Below, one piece after another: positions 17,096 through 26,132 of a stretch of 64,000 bases of DNA. The position numbers were made by a program, and so were the translations under genes. Numbering within the stretch: the stretch's first letter is position 1; each line of letters opens with the position of its first letter. A model generated the notes under the pieces. That model ran no database searches and had not been told where the DNA came from. It saw nothing but the letters and a program-made list of their open reading frames with translations. Source of the stretch: Aureibacillus halotolerans (GTDB lineage: Bacteria > Bacillota > Bacilli > Bacillales > DSM-28697); assembly GCF_004363045.1 (NCBI RefSeq), contig NZ_SNYJ01000001.1, positions 99,492 to 163,491 on the forward strand, written 5' to 3'.

Positions 17096-18700
17096 TTATG
17101 ACGATTGATAGCGCTCATATTGCTCTTTTCGAATTTCAATCAATCTGTCATACCCCATTTGCTTGAGTGTATTGACGTAATTTTCCCATTCTGCTTCAAT
17201 ATCAAGCTCGCCAGTAATAAACTTAGTTCGCATCTCTTCCATAAATGTATTGATGTCGGTAGTAATGGCGTCTAACTCTCCGCTTTCATCTGCGGTTGGC
17301 GTAAATGTTGAAATAATGGTCTCAGGCAAATACGCTTCTGCCTCCTCAGGGTCGGCATTAATTCTATTCGTTAAATCATCGCCAAGAGCAGCTGCTCTCC
17401 ACGTATCTTTGGGTTCGAGATAGGGCCAATACCCTCCATAGAGATTATCAATAAATTGGAATGCTCCCATTTGTGCGCCTTCAGGATGATTTAAAATCTC
17501 ATCAGAATACCGCGGCATGCCGTCGACCATCTCATATGTGACACCTTCTTCACCAAACTTAGCGAAGTTGCTTCCTTCTTCACTATAAAAGAAATCGACC
17601 CATTTCATAGATTCTTCTGGGTATGGATTTTTTGATGTTATTGTAAACGAGGACGTCCCTCTTACCGCAGGATCTACCCAGCTCATCACCCGGTCCCCGT
17701 AAGGTCCTTCCAACGCATGAATGCCAATGTAATTTTCTTCGGTTTTATCGCCCGAATAGTAAGGATTCTCCCAAGAGAAGGCCCCAATCTGATCGGCGGC
17801 TACTTGATTAACCCATTCTCCATATTCCAAACCACTGAACGATGTTTTTCCGATTAAGCCCTCTTTATACATCTCCTGCAAAAGCGTAAACACTTCTTTA
17901 TAGCGCTCATCGGTTAACAGCGGTTGAACTTCATTATTCTCATCTAAATAGATATACTGACCAATCGCTGGCGAACCACCATTGCCCAACCCATAGCTTC
18001 CTAAAAGTTGATGCATCAATGACCAGCTTAATGTACCAGATGCCATCGACCAGCCTTGCTCATCAGTTGGGTCACCATTCCCATTGGCGTCTTCATCTCG
18101 GAAAGCTCTTAGGACATCAACAAATTCCTCTACTGTCTCTGGCTTCTCTAGTCCTAAATTGTCTAGCCACTTTTGATTGACATAGAGGCGAATAGAACGA
18201 AAGACATGCGAGTGGTCGACGTATGGCAAGGAATAAATGTGTCCATCCGATTGCGTTATGGCTTTTCGGATTTCAGGGTTCTCGTCGAGCATTTTTTTAA
18301 TATTTGGCGCATGCTCTTCAATTAAATCTTCAAGTGGAATAAACAACCCTTGTTTTCCGTATTTCAATAACTCATCGTTCGAAAAACCAATTTGATAAAA
18401 CGCATCGGGCAAATCCTTGGATGCCATCATGATGTTTTTACGTTCACCCAAGCTGTTACGGTTAATTTCATCCCAAGTGATGTCAACCCCTGTTTTCTTT
18501 TGCAGCTCCTGAAAAATCCAAAGCTCGTCTGATGGTGGGCGTGTATCGGTGTAGCTTGGTCGGGCAAGCTCAAGCACGATATCCCCCGCCTCATTCGTGG
18601 TCGCTTCACGTGGTCCTGCTCCACCACTGTTTGAACACCCTGTGACGGCGAGAAGTATTGCTGCCCCTACTAAACCAACGATTCTTTGATAAGACGTCAT
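17096..18700 (-). CDS. Extracellular solute-binding lipoprotein, LplA-like, paralogue 1 of cluster 1
   Basis: A 534-residue lipoprotein (lipobox AVTGC, Cys22) of the large oligosaccharide-binding class, colinear with the other two paralogues without gaps. It keeps the putative Ca2+ loop DEDANGNGDPTDEQGW and the aromatic-rich C-terminal region. Differences among the three lie scattered in the ligand lobes, suggesting related but distinct sugars. It starts 20 nt after the LplC-like permease, so it belongs to the operon 20604-17096. No ATPase gene is present; such importers usually share an MsmX-type ATPase. Confidence 0.87.
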   Translation of the reverse strand: MTSYQRIVGLVGAAILLAVTGCSNSGGAGPREATTNEAGDIVLELARPSYTDTRPPSDELWIFQELQKKTGVDITWDEINRNSLGERKNIMMASKDLPDAFYQIGFSNDELLKYGKQGLFIPLEDLIEEHAPNIKKMLDENPEIRKAITQSDGHIYSLPYVDHSHVFRSIRLYVNQKWLDNLGLEKPETVEEFVDVLRAFRDEDANGNGDPTDEQGWSMASGTLSWSLMHQLLGSYGLGNGGSPAIGQYIYLDENNEVQPLLTDERYKEVFTLLQEMYKEGLIGKTSFSGLEYGEWVNQVAADQIGAFSWENPYYSGDKTEENYIGIHALEGPYGDRVMSWVDPAVRGTSSFTITSKNPYPEESMKWVDFFYSEEGSNFAKFGEEGVTYEMVDGMPRYSDEILNHPEGAQMGAFQFIDNLYGGYWPYLEPKDTWRAAALGDDLTNRINADPEEAEAYLPETIISTFTPTADESGELDAITTDINTFMEEMRTKFITGELDIEAEWENYVNTLKQMGYDRLIEIRKEQYERYQSS

Positions 18701-18720
18701 ATCTTCCCCCCTAATTGTGG

Positions 18721-19614
18721 TTACCCTTTAATAGATCCGACAAGAATTCCTTTCTCAAAAAACTTCGACAATAATGGATATAAAATGAGCAAAGGCAGAG
18801 CCGAGACAACGACAACGGCATACTTCAACCCTTCCTTGGCTAGCATCCGATCGGCGTACCCAGTGTCCGATGCACTTTGTAGCATATTTTCCATTTCTTC
18901 TTTGACAAGAATTTCACGAAGAAACAGCTGGAGTGGAAACTGATTTCGATCCGACAGATAGATGAGCGCATCAAAATAATTGTTCCAATGACCGACCCCA
19001 TAAAAGAGAACCATAACAGCAATGATAGGAGCTGAGAGTGGCAACACCACCTTCATTAGCAATTTAATATCATTACATCCATCCATAAATGCACTTTCTT
19101 CAAGCTCGCGTGGAATACGCGTTTGAAAATATGTTCGCATGATAATCATATTAAACACTGAAATGGCTCCTGGCAGGATAAGCGCCCACATTGAACCTAC
19201 AATGCCAATGGATTGATTGACGAGGTACATTGGAATAAGGCCGCCACTGAAAAACATTGTGAACGTGAAAACAAATGTAAAAAAGCCGCGTCCAAAAAAA
19301 TCTCGTCTACTCAATGGGTAAGCTGCCAACACAGTCATCAGAATATTTGTAAATGTCCCCACAAAGGTGTACAAAATAGAGTTGCGAAATCCCGTCCAAA
19401 TATCTGGATTCTCAAATACGAGCCTGTAGCTCTCCACATTGAAACCACGTGGCCATATCAACAATGGGTTTTCGTACAATTCAGCCGGATTGCTAAACGA
19501 TGCCAAAACAACGTACAGCAACGGGTACAAAATAATGCATGTAAAGATCAAAATGATGGCAACGTTGATCCCATCAAACAATTTTTCACCTTGTGACCTG
19601 TTCACGAGGGACAT
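18721..19614 (-). CDS. Carbohydrate ABC permease, LplC/YtcP-like (cluster 1)
   Basis: A 297-residue inner-membrane permease with about six transmembrane segments. The cytoplasmic EAA loop lies around MDGCNDIKLLMKVVLPLSAP near 190, and the protein ends EKGILVGSIKG. It pairs with the LplB-like permease 15 nt upstream to form a heterodimeric channel for the sugar delivered by the downstream binding proteins. It is nearly identical in length and sequence to the permease at 23726-24619. Confidence 0.88.
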   Translation of the reverse strand: MSLVNRSQGEKLFDGINVAIILIFTCIILYPLLYVVLASFSNPAELYENPLLIWPRGFNVESYRLVFENPDIWTGFRNSILYTFVGTFTNILMTVLAAYPLSRRDFFGRGFFTFVFTFTMFFSGGLIPMYLVNQSIGIVGSMWALILPGAISVFNMIIMRTYFQTRIPRELEESAFMDGCNDIKLLMKVVLPLSAPIIAVMVLFYGVGHWNNYFDALIYLSDRNQFPLQLFLREILVKEEMENMLQSASDTGYADRMLAKEGLKYAVVVVSALPLLILYPLLSKFFEKGILVGSIKG

Positions 19615-19629
19615 AGGCTGCTTCCTCCT

Positions 19630-20604
19630 TTACCAAAGACTCGTCTCTCCAACTTTGCGCGCAATGGCATTGACGACAATTAACAAAGCAAAATTAATAA
19701 TATTGTTGAACAAACCTACAGCAGCAGAAAAGCTATATTGTGCATTTAGTATCCCTGATTTGTACATGTAGGTTGAGATCACTTCCGACGTTTCCAGGTT
19801 GCTTCCTGTTTGCATGAGGAGGACTTTTTCAAAACCAACACTCATGATTCCCCCAACAGCTAAAATCGCTAGAATAACAATGGTTGGTCGGATACCAGGC
19901 AATGTAATATGCCAAATACGTCTAAATTTACCCGCACCATCGATGTAGGCAGCTTCATACTGCTCAGGAGGCACCCCTGCCATAGCAGCAGTATAAATGA
20001 GCGACGACCAACCAATGCTCTGCCAAATGCCAGACCAAGTAAACAAATGCCAGAAATTATTAGGATCTGCGAGAAAATCGATCCTTTCGCCGCCCCACAT
20101 CTCAATGACGCCATTGACCACTCCACTTGTCGGAGAAATAAAAAACAACAGCATCCCAACAATGACAACCACGGAGATAAAATGAGGTGCATAGGATATG
20201 GTTTGCACGATGTTCCGCAATTTCTTGTTCCTAAGCTCATTGAGCATCAAGGCAAGTATAATTGGAAGTGGAACACCAACGATAAGCCCATACGCAGAAA
20301 TTGCCAAAGTATTGCGAATTAAACGTTCGAAATAATAGGCATTGAAAAACCGTTCAAAATGCTCAAAACCAACCCATGGACTTCCCCAAATACCAGAGCC
20401 GGGAAGAAAATCTTTAAATGCAATTTGCACGCCATACATCGGCCAATAATGCCAGATGCCAAAATATATGATCGGCAGTAAAAGAATCACATACAAGCCT
20501 GCACTTTTTTTCAATCGCTTTTTCGTTTCTTTCCAACCTGATCGATTGGCTTCAATTTGCGCCAAAATAGCTTGCTGATCTAGCTGTGACTTTGCCTTTG
20601 CCAT
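19630..20604 (-). CDS. Carbohydrate ABC permease, LplB-like (cluster 1)
   Basis: A 324-residue permease with six membrane segments. FGIWHYWPMYGVQIAFKDF near 50 and the EAA-type loop around YIDGAGKFRRIWHITLPGIR near 215 identify the LplB/UgpA class. ATG at 20604 is taken because AGTGAGGGGG precedes it by 7 nt; the GTG at 20619 lies just upstream of that site. It is the first gene of cluster 1. A cre-like box and a TATAAT -10 lie just upstream. Confidence 0.88.
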   Translation of the reverse strand: MAKAKSQLDQQAILAQIEANRSGWKETKKRLKKSAGLYVILLLPIIYFGIWHYWPMYGVQIAFKDFLPGSGIWGSPWVGFEHFERFFNAYYFERLIRNTLAISAYGLIVGVPLPIILALMLNELRNKKLRNIVQTISYAPHFISVVVIVGMLLFFISPTSGVVNGVIEMWGGERIDFLADPNNFWHLFTWSGIWQSIGWSSLIYTAAMAGVPPEQYEAAYIDGAGKFRRIWHITLPGIRPTIVILAILAVGGIMSVGFEKVLLMQTGSNLETSEVISTYMYKSGILNAQYSFSAAVGLFNNIINFALLIVVNAIARKVGETSLW

Positions 20605-20623
20605 CCCGTTCCCCCTCACTTTT

Positions 20624-20637
20624 AGGTAGCGCTTTCA
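20624..20637. promoter_or_regulatory. cre-like operator of Lpl cluster 1
   Basis: The palindromic core TAGCGCTTTCA matches the catabolite-response element with one mismatch when read on the plus strand with one flanking base each side. It sits between the promoter and the ribosome site of the LplB gene. A LacI-family repressor operator is an alternative, because AGCGCT is a common centre for both. Confidence 0.5.
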
Positions 20638-20648
20638 TTCAGATAATG

Positions 20649-20654
20649 ATTATA
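20649..20654 (-). promoter_or_regulatory. Candidate -10 box of Lpl cluster 1
   Basis: A perfect TATAAT on the minus strand lies 12 bases upstream of the cre-like box. No convincing -35 box sits 17 nt further. Instead there is an AT-rich segment with two ATGATATA/TTGATATA-type repeats that is conserved upstream of cluster 2 (25660-25700), suggesting activator dependence. Confidence 0.4.
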
Positions 20655-20659
20655 TCAAA

Positions 20660-21070
20660 TTTAAGTTAAATATATCATATAATAATGTGAATATTCATGT
20701 CAATAAGATGATTCAAAGTCTTTGATCGTCTCCTTGATTTCTGCTCCTAAATGAAATATTCAAAGCTATATTATAAGAAACATGATAGGATTACATTCCT
20801 TATTTATCTTTCTAAACAATCAATTGGTCGACAATTTAGAAGCGATTAAAGACAAGTGCGCCACATACATTCGACCTCTAAATTTACAAAAAAAGCGAAT
20901 ACCACTATGAACTTTGCTACATTTCAATCATAATTAAGTATACTTATAAATTTAAAGAGTATTCTTTTCCACTCATCTTTCTCACTTTACATTCGCGGAA
21001 AGCGAACGTATAGCCGTTTGCCTATAGAGAATGTTTTCCAGCTTTACTTTGTGCGAAAACAAGCACCACA
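20660..21070. other. AT-rich intergenic sequence with no gene seen
   Basis: Apart from the conserved AT-rich segment nearest the operon (20657-20690), I see no convincing ORF, RNA or terminator here. The composite repeat begins near 21080. Confidence 0.5.
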
Positions 21071-21079
21071 ATTCATTTT

Positions 21080-22060
21080 GATTAAAATGAGATCTACGTT
21101 ACCTGATAGGGCACTAGCGAGGGTCCAGTGGCAAATAAAACACGACGAGGTCTTCTCGAGTCGATGTTGCACTTGTACACTTTAGGGTGAAAGCGAGCGT
21201 ATGGCAGCTTGTATAAAAAGCAACCACAACAACGGCTTGTAGGTTTAGCCAGTTATATCTAAGCGTGTCAGCCAGGCTGCTTTTATTGATGTACTCATCT
21301 TTAATGGTGTACAAATCCGCTTGGTTACTAAGAGTCGCAATTTTAGAAGGTATTTTTATATTTACTGAATACAACCGGCGTTGTCTTGAAGAGGTCACTG
21401 GATCTATCTCACCTCGCTTCCACTCAAGCACAGCTAGCGTTGTAGTTGATTTTGCACTTCGGAAGTTTTCTAAACCACAAATTAACCTGAAGTCCACTGC
21501 TTAATCTACATTAGGTGATATAACTTTGCATGAAACGATGCACTTACATGTCTTGTTTGCTAAAGCAACACAGCTTAACTCCTTTTCCATTTTCCTCATA
21601 AATAATACGAGACGAAACAAAATAAAACAATTTACGCAGAGGCAAACATCAGCGTAGTCAACATACGTAGACTCCTGCGGCAAAGAAATCACGACGAAGT
21701 CTTTTTGAGTCGATGATACACTTGTGCCCTTTAGGGTGGAACAGCGCGAGCTGAAGATCCCGCAGGAAAGCAAGACTCCAAGGAAGCTGAAGCCGTGCCC
21801 GGCGGCAAAGAAAACACGGCGAGGTCTTCTTGAGTCGATGTTGTACTTGTACCCGTAGGGTGAAAAGTAAACACGATGAGGTACTCGCGAATCGATGTTG
21901 ACCTTATACCCTTTAGGGTGAAAGCGAAGTATTTTGACGAAGCGGTCGTGTTTTCTTTACACCCCTCATCCTATATCTTAATTGACCTATCTCATCTTGC
22001 CTCCACACAAGCACAGTTAGCTTTGAAGGTTGTTTTTACGCTGTGAAAGTCGTTTTATTA
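21080..22060 (-). repeat. Composite interspersed repeat, copy R2, with nested M modules
   Basis: This is the longest copy. From left: GAGATCTACGTTACCTGA near 21090, module M (21126-21183), tail with GGCAGCTTGTATAAAAAGC (21184-21270), block B reversed (21361-21470), CACC-flanked TATAACTTTGCATGAAACG (21515-21537), block C reversed (21640-21960) and a second block B (21985-22040). Two further M modules (21680-21738 and 21800-21928) interrupt the arms of block C. None of the ORFs in it looks real. It separates the two duplicated Lpl clusters. Confidence 0.75.
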
Positions 22061-22063
22061 CAC

Positions 22064-22101
22064 AAACAAGTCACAGAGGCAATGCCTCTGTGACCTGTTT
22101 T
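22064..22101 (-). terminator. Terminator of Lpl cluster 2
   Basis: GTCACAGAGGC and GCCTCTGTGAC form a perfect 11-bp stem with an AAT loop, directly after the third binding-protein gene on the minus strand. Confidence 0.8.
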
Positions 22102-22102
22102 A

Positions 22103-23707
22103 TTACGAAGCTTGGTAACGCTCATATTGTGCTTCACGAATTTCCATTAGACGATCGTACCCCATCGTCTTTAACGTTTCGACATAGTTTTGCCATTCCG
22201 CTTCTATATCAAGCTCACCTGTAATGAATTTTGTACGCATTTCTTCCATGTACGTTCGAATGTCGGTCGTAATGGCATCAAGCTCTCCACTTTCTTCATC
22301 CGTTGGTGTGAAATTAGAAAGAATCGTCTCTGGCAAGTAAGCTTCCGCATCAGCTGGATCGGCATTAATCGCTGCCTCCAAATCACTGCCCTTCGCTGCC
22401 GCTCTCCATGTATCTAAAGGTTCGATATATGGCCAGTACCCTCCGTACACATTATCAAGAAATTGGAATGCACCGATTTGTGGTCCTTCCTCATGGTTCA
22501 GAATTTCGTCTGAATAACGTGGCATGCCATCAACCATGGTGTAGGTTTCCCCTTCTTCGCCAAAGGCAGCGAAGTTAATGCCTTCCTCGCTATAAAAGAA
22601 GTCAACCCATTTCATCGTCTCTTCTGGATTCGGGTTTTTCGATGTAATGGTAAACGCGGACGCTCCTCTCACTGGTGAATCAATCCAACTCATCACGCGA
22701 TCCCCATGAGGTCCTTCAAGGGCATGGATACCTGTATAGTTATCTTTCACTTTTACACCAGCATAGTCTGATCCTGCCCAAGAAAAGGCACCAACCGTGT
22801 CATCAGCTGCCTGAGTCACCCACTGGCCGTATTCTAATCCACTAAATGCCGTTTTTCCAATCAAGCCTTCTTCGTACATTTGGTTCAGTACTAAGAAAAC
22901 TTCTTTGTAGCGTTCATCCGTCAACATCGGTTGAATGGCTTTGTCTGCGTCAATATAGACATATTGGCCAATGGCAGAATTCCCCCCACCACCAATACCA
23001 TAACTCCCAAGAAGTTGATTCATGAGCGTCCACGGCAATGTGCCAGACTGCATTGTCCAGCCTTGCTCATCATTAGGGTCCCCATTTCCGTTCGCATCTT
23101 CATCACGAAAGGCTCTGAGCACATCGATAAACTCGTCAACAGTTTCGGGCTGCTCTAAGCCGAGGTTATCCAACCACTTCTGATTCACATATAGGCGAAT
23201 CGAACGATACACAGCTGAATGGTCGACATATGGCAATGAATAGATATGGCCATCTGATTGCGTGATCGCTTTACGAATTTCAGGACTCTCATCCAACATT
23301 CTTTGGATGTTTGGTGCATGCTCTGCAATTAAATCTTCTAACGGAATGAAAAGACCTTGGTTCCCGTACTTTAACAACTCATCATTTGAAAAGCCGATTT
23401 GATAGAATGCATCAGGTAAATCCTTTGAGGCCATCATAATATTTTTTCTCTCATCGAGACTATTTCTTGAAATCTCATCCCAATTAATATCTACGCCAGA
23501 TTTTTCTTGCAACTTTTGAAACATCCAAAGATCTTCAGAGGCTGGACGAAGATCGGTTTGGCTAGGGCGAGCGAACTCAAGGACAAGATCGCCAGCTTCA
23601 TTCGTTGTTTCTTCTCTAGGCGCTGAGCTCCCACTGTTCGAACAGCCTGAGATGCCTAAAAGGACTGACATTCCAATAACACTTAATGCTCTGTAACCTA
23701 ATTTCAT
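22103..23707 (-). CDS. Extracellular solute-binding lipoprotein, LplA-like, cluster 2
   Basis: A 534-residue paralogue of the two cluster-1 binding proteins, with lipobox GISGC (Cys22) and the same DEDANGNGDPNDEQGW loop. It is the most diverged of the three, for example around residues 243-275 (GIGGGGNSAIGQYVYIDAD) where the pocket may differ. It follows the cluster-2 LplC gene by 18 nt. A strong terminator lies 2 bases after its stop. As in cluster 1 the ATPase is not encoded nearby. Confidence 0.87.
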   Translation of the reverse strand: MKLGYRALSVIGMSVLLGISGCSNSGSSAPREETTNEAGDLVLEFARPSQTDLRPASEDLWMFQKLQEKSGVDINWDEISRNSLDERKNIMMASKDLPDAFYQIGFSNDELLKYGNQGLFIPLEDLIAEHAPNIQRMLDESPEIRKAITQSDGHIYSLPYVDHSAVYRSIRLYVNQKWLDNLGLEQPETVDEFIDVLRAFRDEDANGNGDPNDEQGWTMQSGTLPWTLMNQLLGSYGIGGGGNSAIGQYVYIDADKAIQPMLTDERYKEVFLVLNQMYEEGLIGKTAFSGLEYGQWVTQAADDTVGAFSWAGSDYAGVKVKDNYTGIHALEGPHGDRVMSWIDSPVRGASAFTITSKNPNPEETMKWVDFFYSEEGINFAAFGEEGETYTMVDGMPRYSDEILNHEEGPQIGAFQFLDNVYGGYWPYIEPLDTWRAAAKGSDLEAAINADPADAEAYLPETILSNFTPTDEESGELDAITTDIRTYMEEMRTKFITGELDIEAEWQNYVETLKTMGYDRLMEIREAQYERYQAS

Positions 23708-23725
23708 AGAAATTCCCCCTTATAT

Positions 23726-24619
23726 CTATCCTTTAATAGAACCTACTAAAATGCCCTTCTCGAAAAACTTGGATAACAACGGATACAAAATTAACAATGG
23801 CAATGCCGACACAACAACAACCGCGTACTTTACTCCTTCTTTGGCAAGCATACGATCGGCGTAGCCTGTGTCAGATGCACTCTGGAGCATGTTTTCCATC
23901 TCTTCCTTAACGAGAATTTCTCTCAAAAAGAGCTGCAAAGGGAACTGATTTCGATCAGATAAATAAATTAACGCATCAAAGTAGTTGTTCCAATGACCTA
24001 CACCATAAAACAACACCATAACGGCAATGATTGGTGCCGAAAGGGGTAACACAATTTTGATCAGCAACTTAATATCATTACACCCATCCATGAAGGCGCT
24101 TTCCTCAAGCTCCCTAGGAATCCTCGTTTGAAAATAAGTCCGCATAATGATCATATTAAAAACGGAAATGGCTCCTGGAAGAACAAGTGCCCACATAGAC
24201 CCAACTAGACCAAGTGACGAATTCACTAGATACATCGGGATGAGACCTCCACTAAAAAACATCGTGAAGGTGAAGAGAAAGGTGAAAATGCCTCGTCCGA
24301 AAAAGTCCCTCCTGCTCAACGGATACGCAGCCAGTACAGTCATCAAAATGTTAATAAACGTACCAACAAACGTGTAAATAAAGGAGTTTCTAAATCCGAT
24401 CCAAATATCAGGATTCTCGAACACAAGCTTATAGCTTTCTACATTGAAGCCCTGTGGCCAAAACAGCAATGGATTTTTATACAATTCCGCTGGATTGCTA
24501 AAGGAAGCAAGGACCACATAAAGCAGCGGGTATAAAATAATGAGACTAAACACCATAATGAAAATTAAATTGAATGCATCAAACACTTTTTCACCTTTGG
24601 AGCGATTCACCATCGCCAT
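23726..24619 (-). CDS. Carbohydrate ABC permease, LplC/YtcP-like (cluster 2)
   Basis: A 297-residue protein nearly identical to the cluster-1 LplC protein, with the same EAA loop and EKGILVGSIKG end. ATG at 24619 follows AAGGGGGG by 7 nt and gives the same length as its paralogue; the longer reading to 24682 overlaps the upstream permease and is rejected. It pairs with the LplB protein encoded 13 nt upstream. Confidence 0.88.
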   Translation of the reverse strand: MAMVNRSKGEKVFDAFNLIFIMVFSLIILYPLLYVVLASFSNPAELYKNPLLFWPQGFNVESYKLVFENPDIWIGFRNSFIYTFVGTFINILMTVLAAYPLSRRDFFGRGIFTFLFTFTMFFSGGLIPMYLVNSSLGLVGSMWALVLPGAISVFNMIIMRTYFQTRIPRELEESAFMDGCNDIKLLIKIVLPLSAPIIAVMVLFYGVGHWNNYFDALIYLSDRNQFPLQLFLREILVKEEMENMLQSASDTGYADRMLAKEGVKYAVVVVSALPLLILYPLLSKFFEKGILVGSIKG

Positions 24620-24632
24620 TAGTAATCCCCCC

Positions 24633-25607
24633 TTACCATAAGCTCGTTTCACCGACTTTTCTCGCGATTTGATTAACGACAATTAACAGAATGAAATTAA
24701 TAATATTGTTAAACAAACCAACGGCTGCCGAAAAGCTGTACTGTGCATTTAATATCCCTGATTTGTACATGTAAGTCGAAATGACTTCAGAGGTTTCTAA
24801 ATTGCTTCCAATTTGCATAAGGAGGACCTTTTCGAATCCTACGCTCATCACACCTCCGACGGCTAAGATCGCCAGAATGACAATGGTAGGCCGTATGCCC
24901 GGCAAGGTAATATGCCAAATGCGCCTGAATTTACCTGCACCATCTATATATGCAGCTTCATATTGTTCCGGCGGCACCCCTGCCATTGCGGCTGTATAAA
25001 TTAATGAGGACCACCCTATACTCTGCCAAATTCCTGACCAAGTGAACAAGTGCCAGAAGTTGTCTGGATCTGCAAGAAAATCAACTGATTGCCCGCCAAA
25101 CATTTCGATCACGCCATTTACGACACCACTTGTTGGCGAGATGAAAAACAGAAGCATCCCAACAATAACGACGACAGAAATAAAATGTGGTGCATAAGAA
25201 ATCGTTTGCACAACGTTACGAAGTTTTTTGCTTCTCATCTCATTGAGCATTAATGCCAAAATGATTGGAAGCGGAACACCTACAACGAGCCCATAAAATG
25301 AAATGGCCAACGTATTTCGAATTAATCGTTCAAAATAATAGGCATTAAAGAATCGCTCAAAATGTTCAAAGCCAACCCAAGGGCTCCCCCATATACCTAA
25401 GCCGGGAAGAAAATCCTTGAAGGCAATTTGCACACCGTACATTGGCCAGTAATGCCAGATACCAAAATACAGAACAGGCAACAATAAGATCAGGTACAGC
25501 CCCGCGCTTTTCTTAAGCCTCTTCATTATTTCTTGGCTTTTAGAGCGATTGGCCTCAATCTGAGCTATAATGTCCTCTTGATTGGCTGATGGTTTATAAT
25601 TACCCAT
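24633..25607 (-). CDS. Carbohydrate ABC permease, LplB-like (cluster 2)
   Basis: A 324-residue paralogue of the 19630-20604 protein, differing mainly in the first 30 residues (MGNYKPSANQEDIIAQIEAN). Six membrane segments and the YIDGAGKFRRIWHITLPGIR loop are conserved. AAGGAGGTAAAAT precedes the ATG. It is the first gene of cluster 2; a cre-like box lies upstream. Confidence 0.88.
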   Translation of the reverse strand: MGNYKPSANQEDIIAQIEANRSKSQEIMKRLKKSAGLYLILLLPVLYFGIWHYWPMYGVQIAFKDFLPGLGIWGSPWVGFEHFERFFNAYYFERLIRNTLAISFYGLVVGVPLPIILALMLNEMRSKKLRNVVQTISYAPHFISVVVIVGMLLFFISPTSGVVNGVIEMFGGQSVDFLADPDNFWHLFTWSGIWQSIGWSSLIYTAAMAGVPPEQYEAAYIDGAGKFRRIWHITLPGIRPTIVILAILAVGGVMSVGFEKVLLMQIGSNLETSEVISTYMYKSGILNAQYSFSAAVGLFNNIINFILLIVVNQIARKVGETSLW

Positions 25608-25631
25608 ATTTTACCTCCTTAACGATTTTTC

Positions 25632-25646
25632 AGGCAGCGCTTACAT
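25632..25646. promoter_or_regulatory. cre-like operator of Lpl cluster 2
   Basis: GGCAGCGCTTACAT is equivalent in position and core (AGCGCT) to the box upstream of cluster 1. It matches the cre consensus less well (about two mismatches). Its conservation between two diverged upstream regions supports function. Confidence 0.45.
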
Positions 25647-25879
25647 AATACTTTAATTAGTTATATCAATATCTCTATTAAATATATCATATAATGAGTA
25701 AAATAATTTTGTCAATAAGATTGTTTAGGATATTTAAGCAATTTATTTGTTGGTTTAATGAGAAAATTAGGATAATTTCTGCAAAAAGTACCTTTTTCGC
25801 CTTGGGTTGATATATCTAATTTGATTTAAATTTTATTGTTTAAAAACCATAAAATGGGTTTATTCTTTTTTAGACAACT

Positions 25880-25985
25880 CGCGCAGTGCAAAAGTCACCT
25901 TCAATGCTTGCTGTGCTTGAGTGGAAGCAAGGTGGAATAGATCCATTGATCTCTTCAATGCAACGCCTGCTGTATTCAGAAATAT
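25880..25985 (+). repeat. Block-B repeat, solitary copy
   Basis: Contains GTGCTTGAGTGGAAGCAAGG and CAACGCCTGCTGTATTCAG, closely matching the reverse complement of 21367-21467 and 45650-45715. It lies in an intergenic stretch (25650-26060) with no supported gene. Confidence 0.65.
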
Positions 25986-26062
25986 AAAGATACCATTGCT
26001 CACAAGCCTATTTTTTCTAATAAGGCGCCACTAAGTTACCCCAGTTAAATATGCCCATACAC

Positions 26063-26107
26063 AAAAAGAGTGTGCTGGATCAGTCGTTTGATCCGCACAC
26101 TCTTTTT
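26063..26107. terminator. Terminator of yumC
   Basis: AAAAAGAGTGTGC and GCACACTCTTTTT, with an inner GGATCA/TTGATCC pairing, form a long stem immediately downstream of the ferredoxin reductase gene. Confidence 0.8.
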
Positions 26108-26132
26108 GTCTTTTTTTAAGGCACCTATCCCT

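Noticed and set aside
21114..21773. ORFs of 79-127 codons between the two Lpl clusters
   Set aside because: They are readings through repeat blocks M, B and C, without ribosome sites or recognisable domains.
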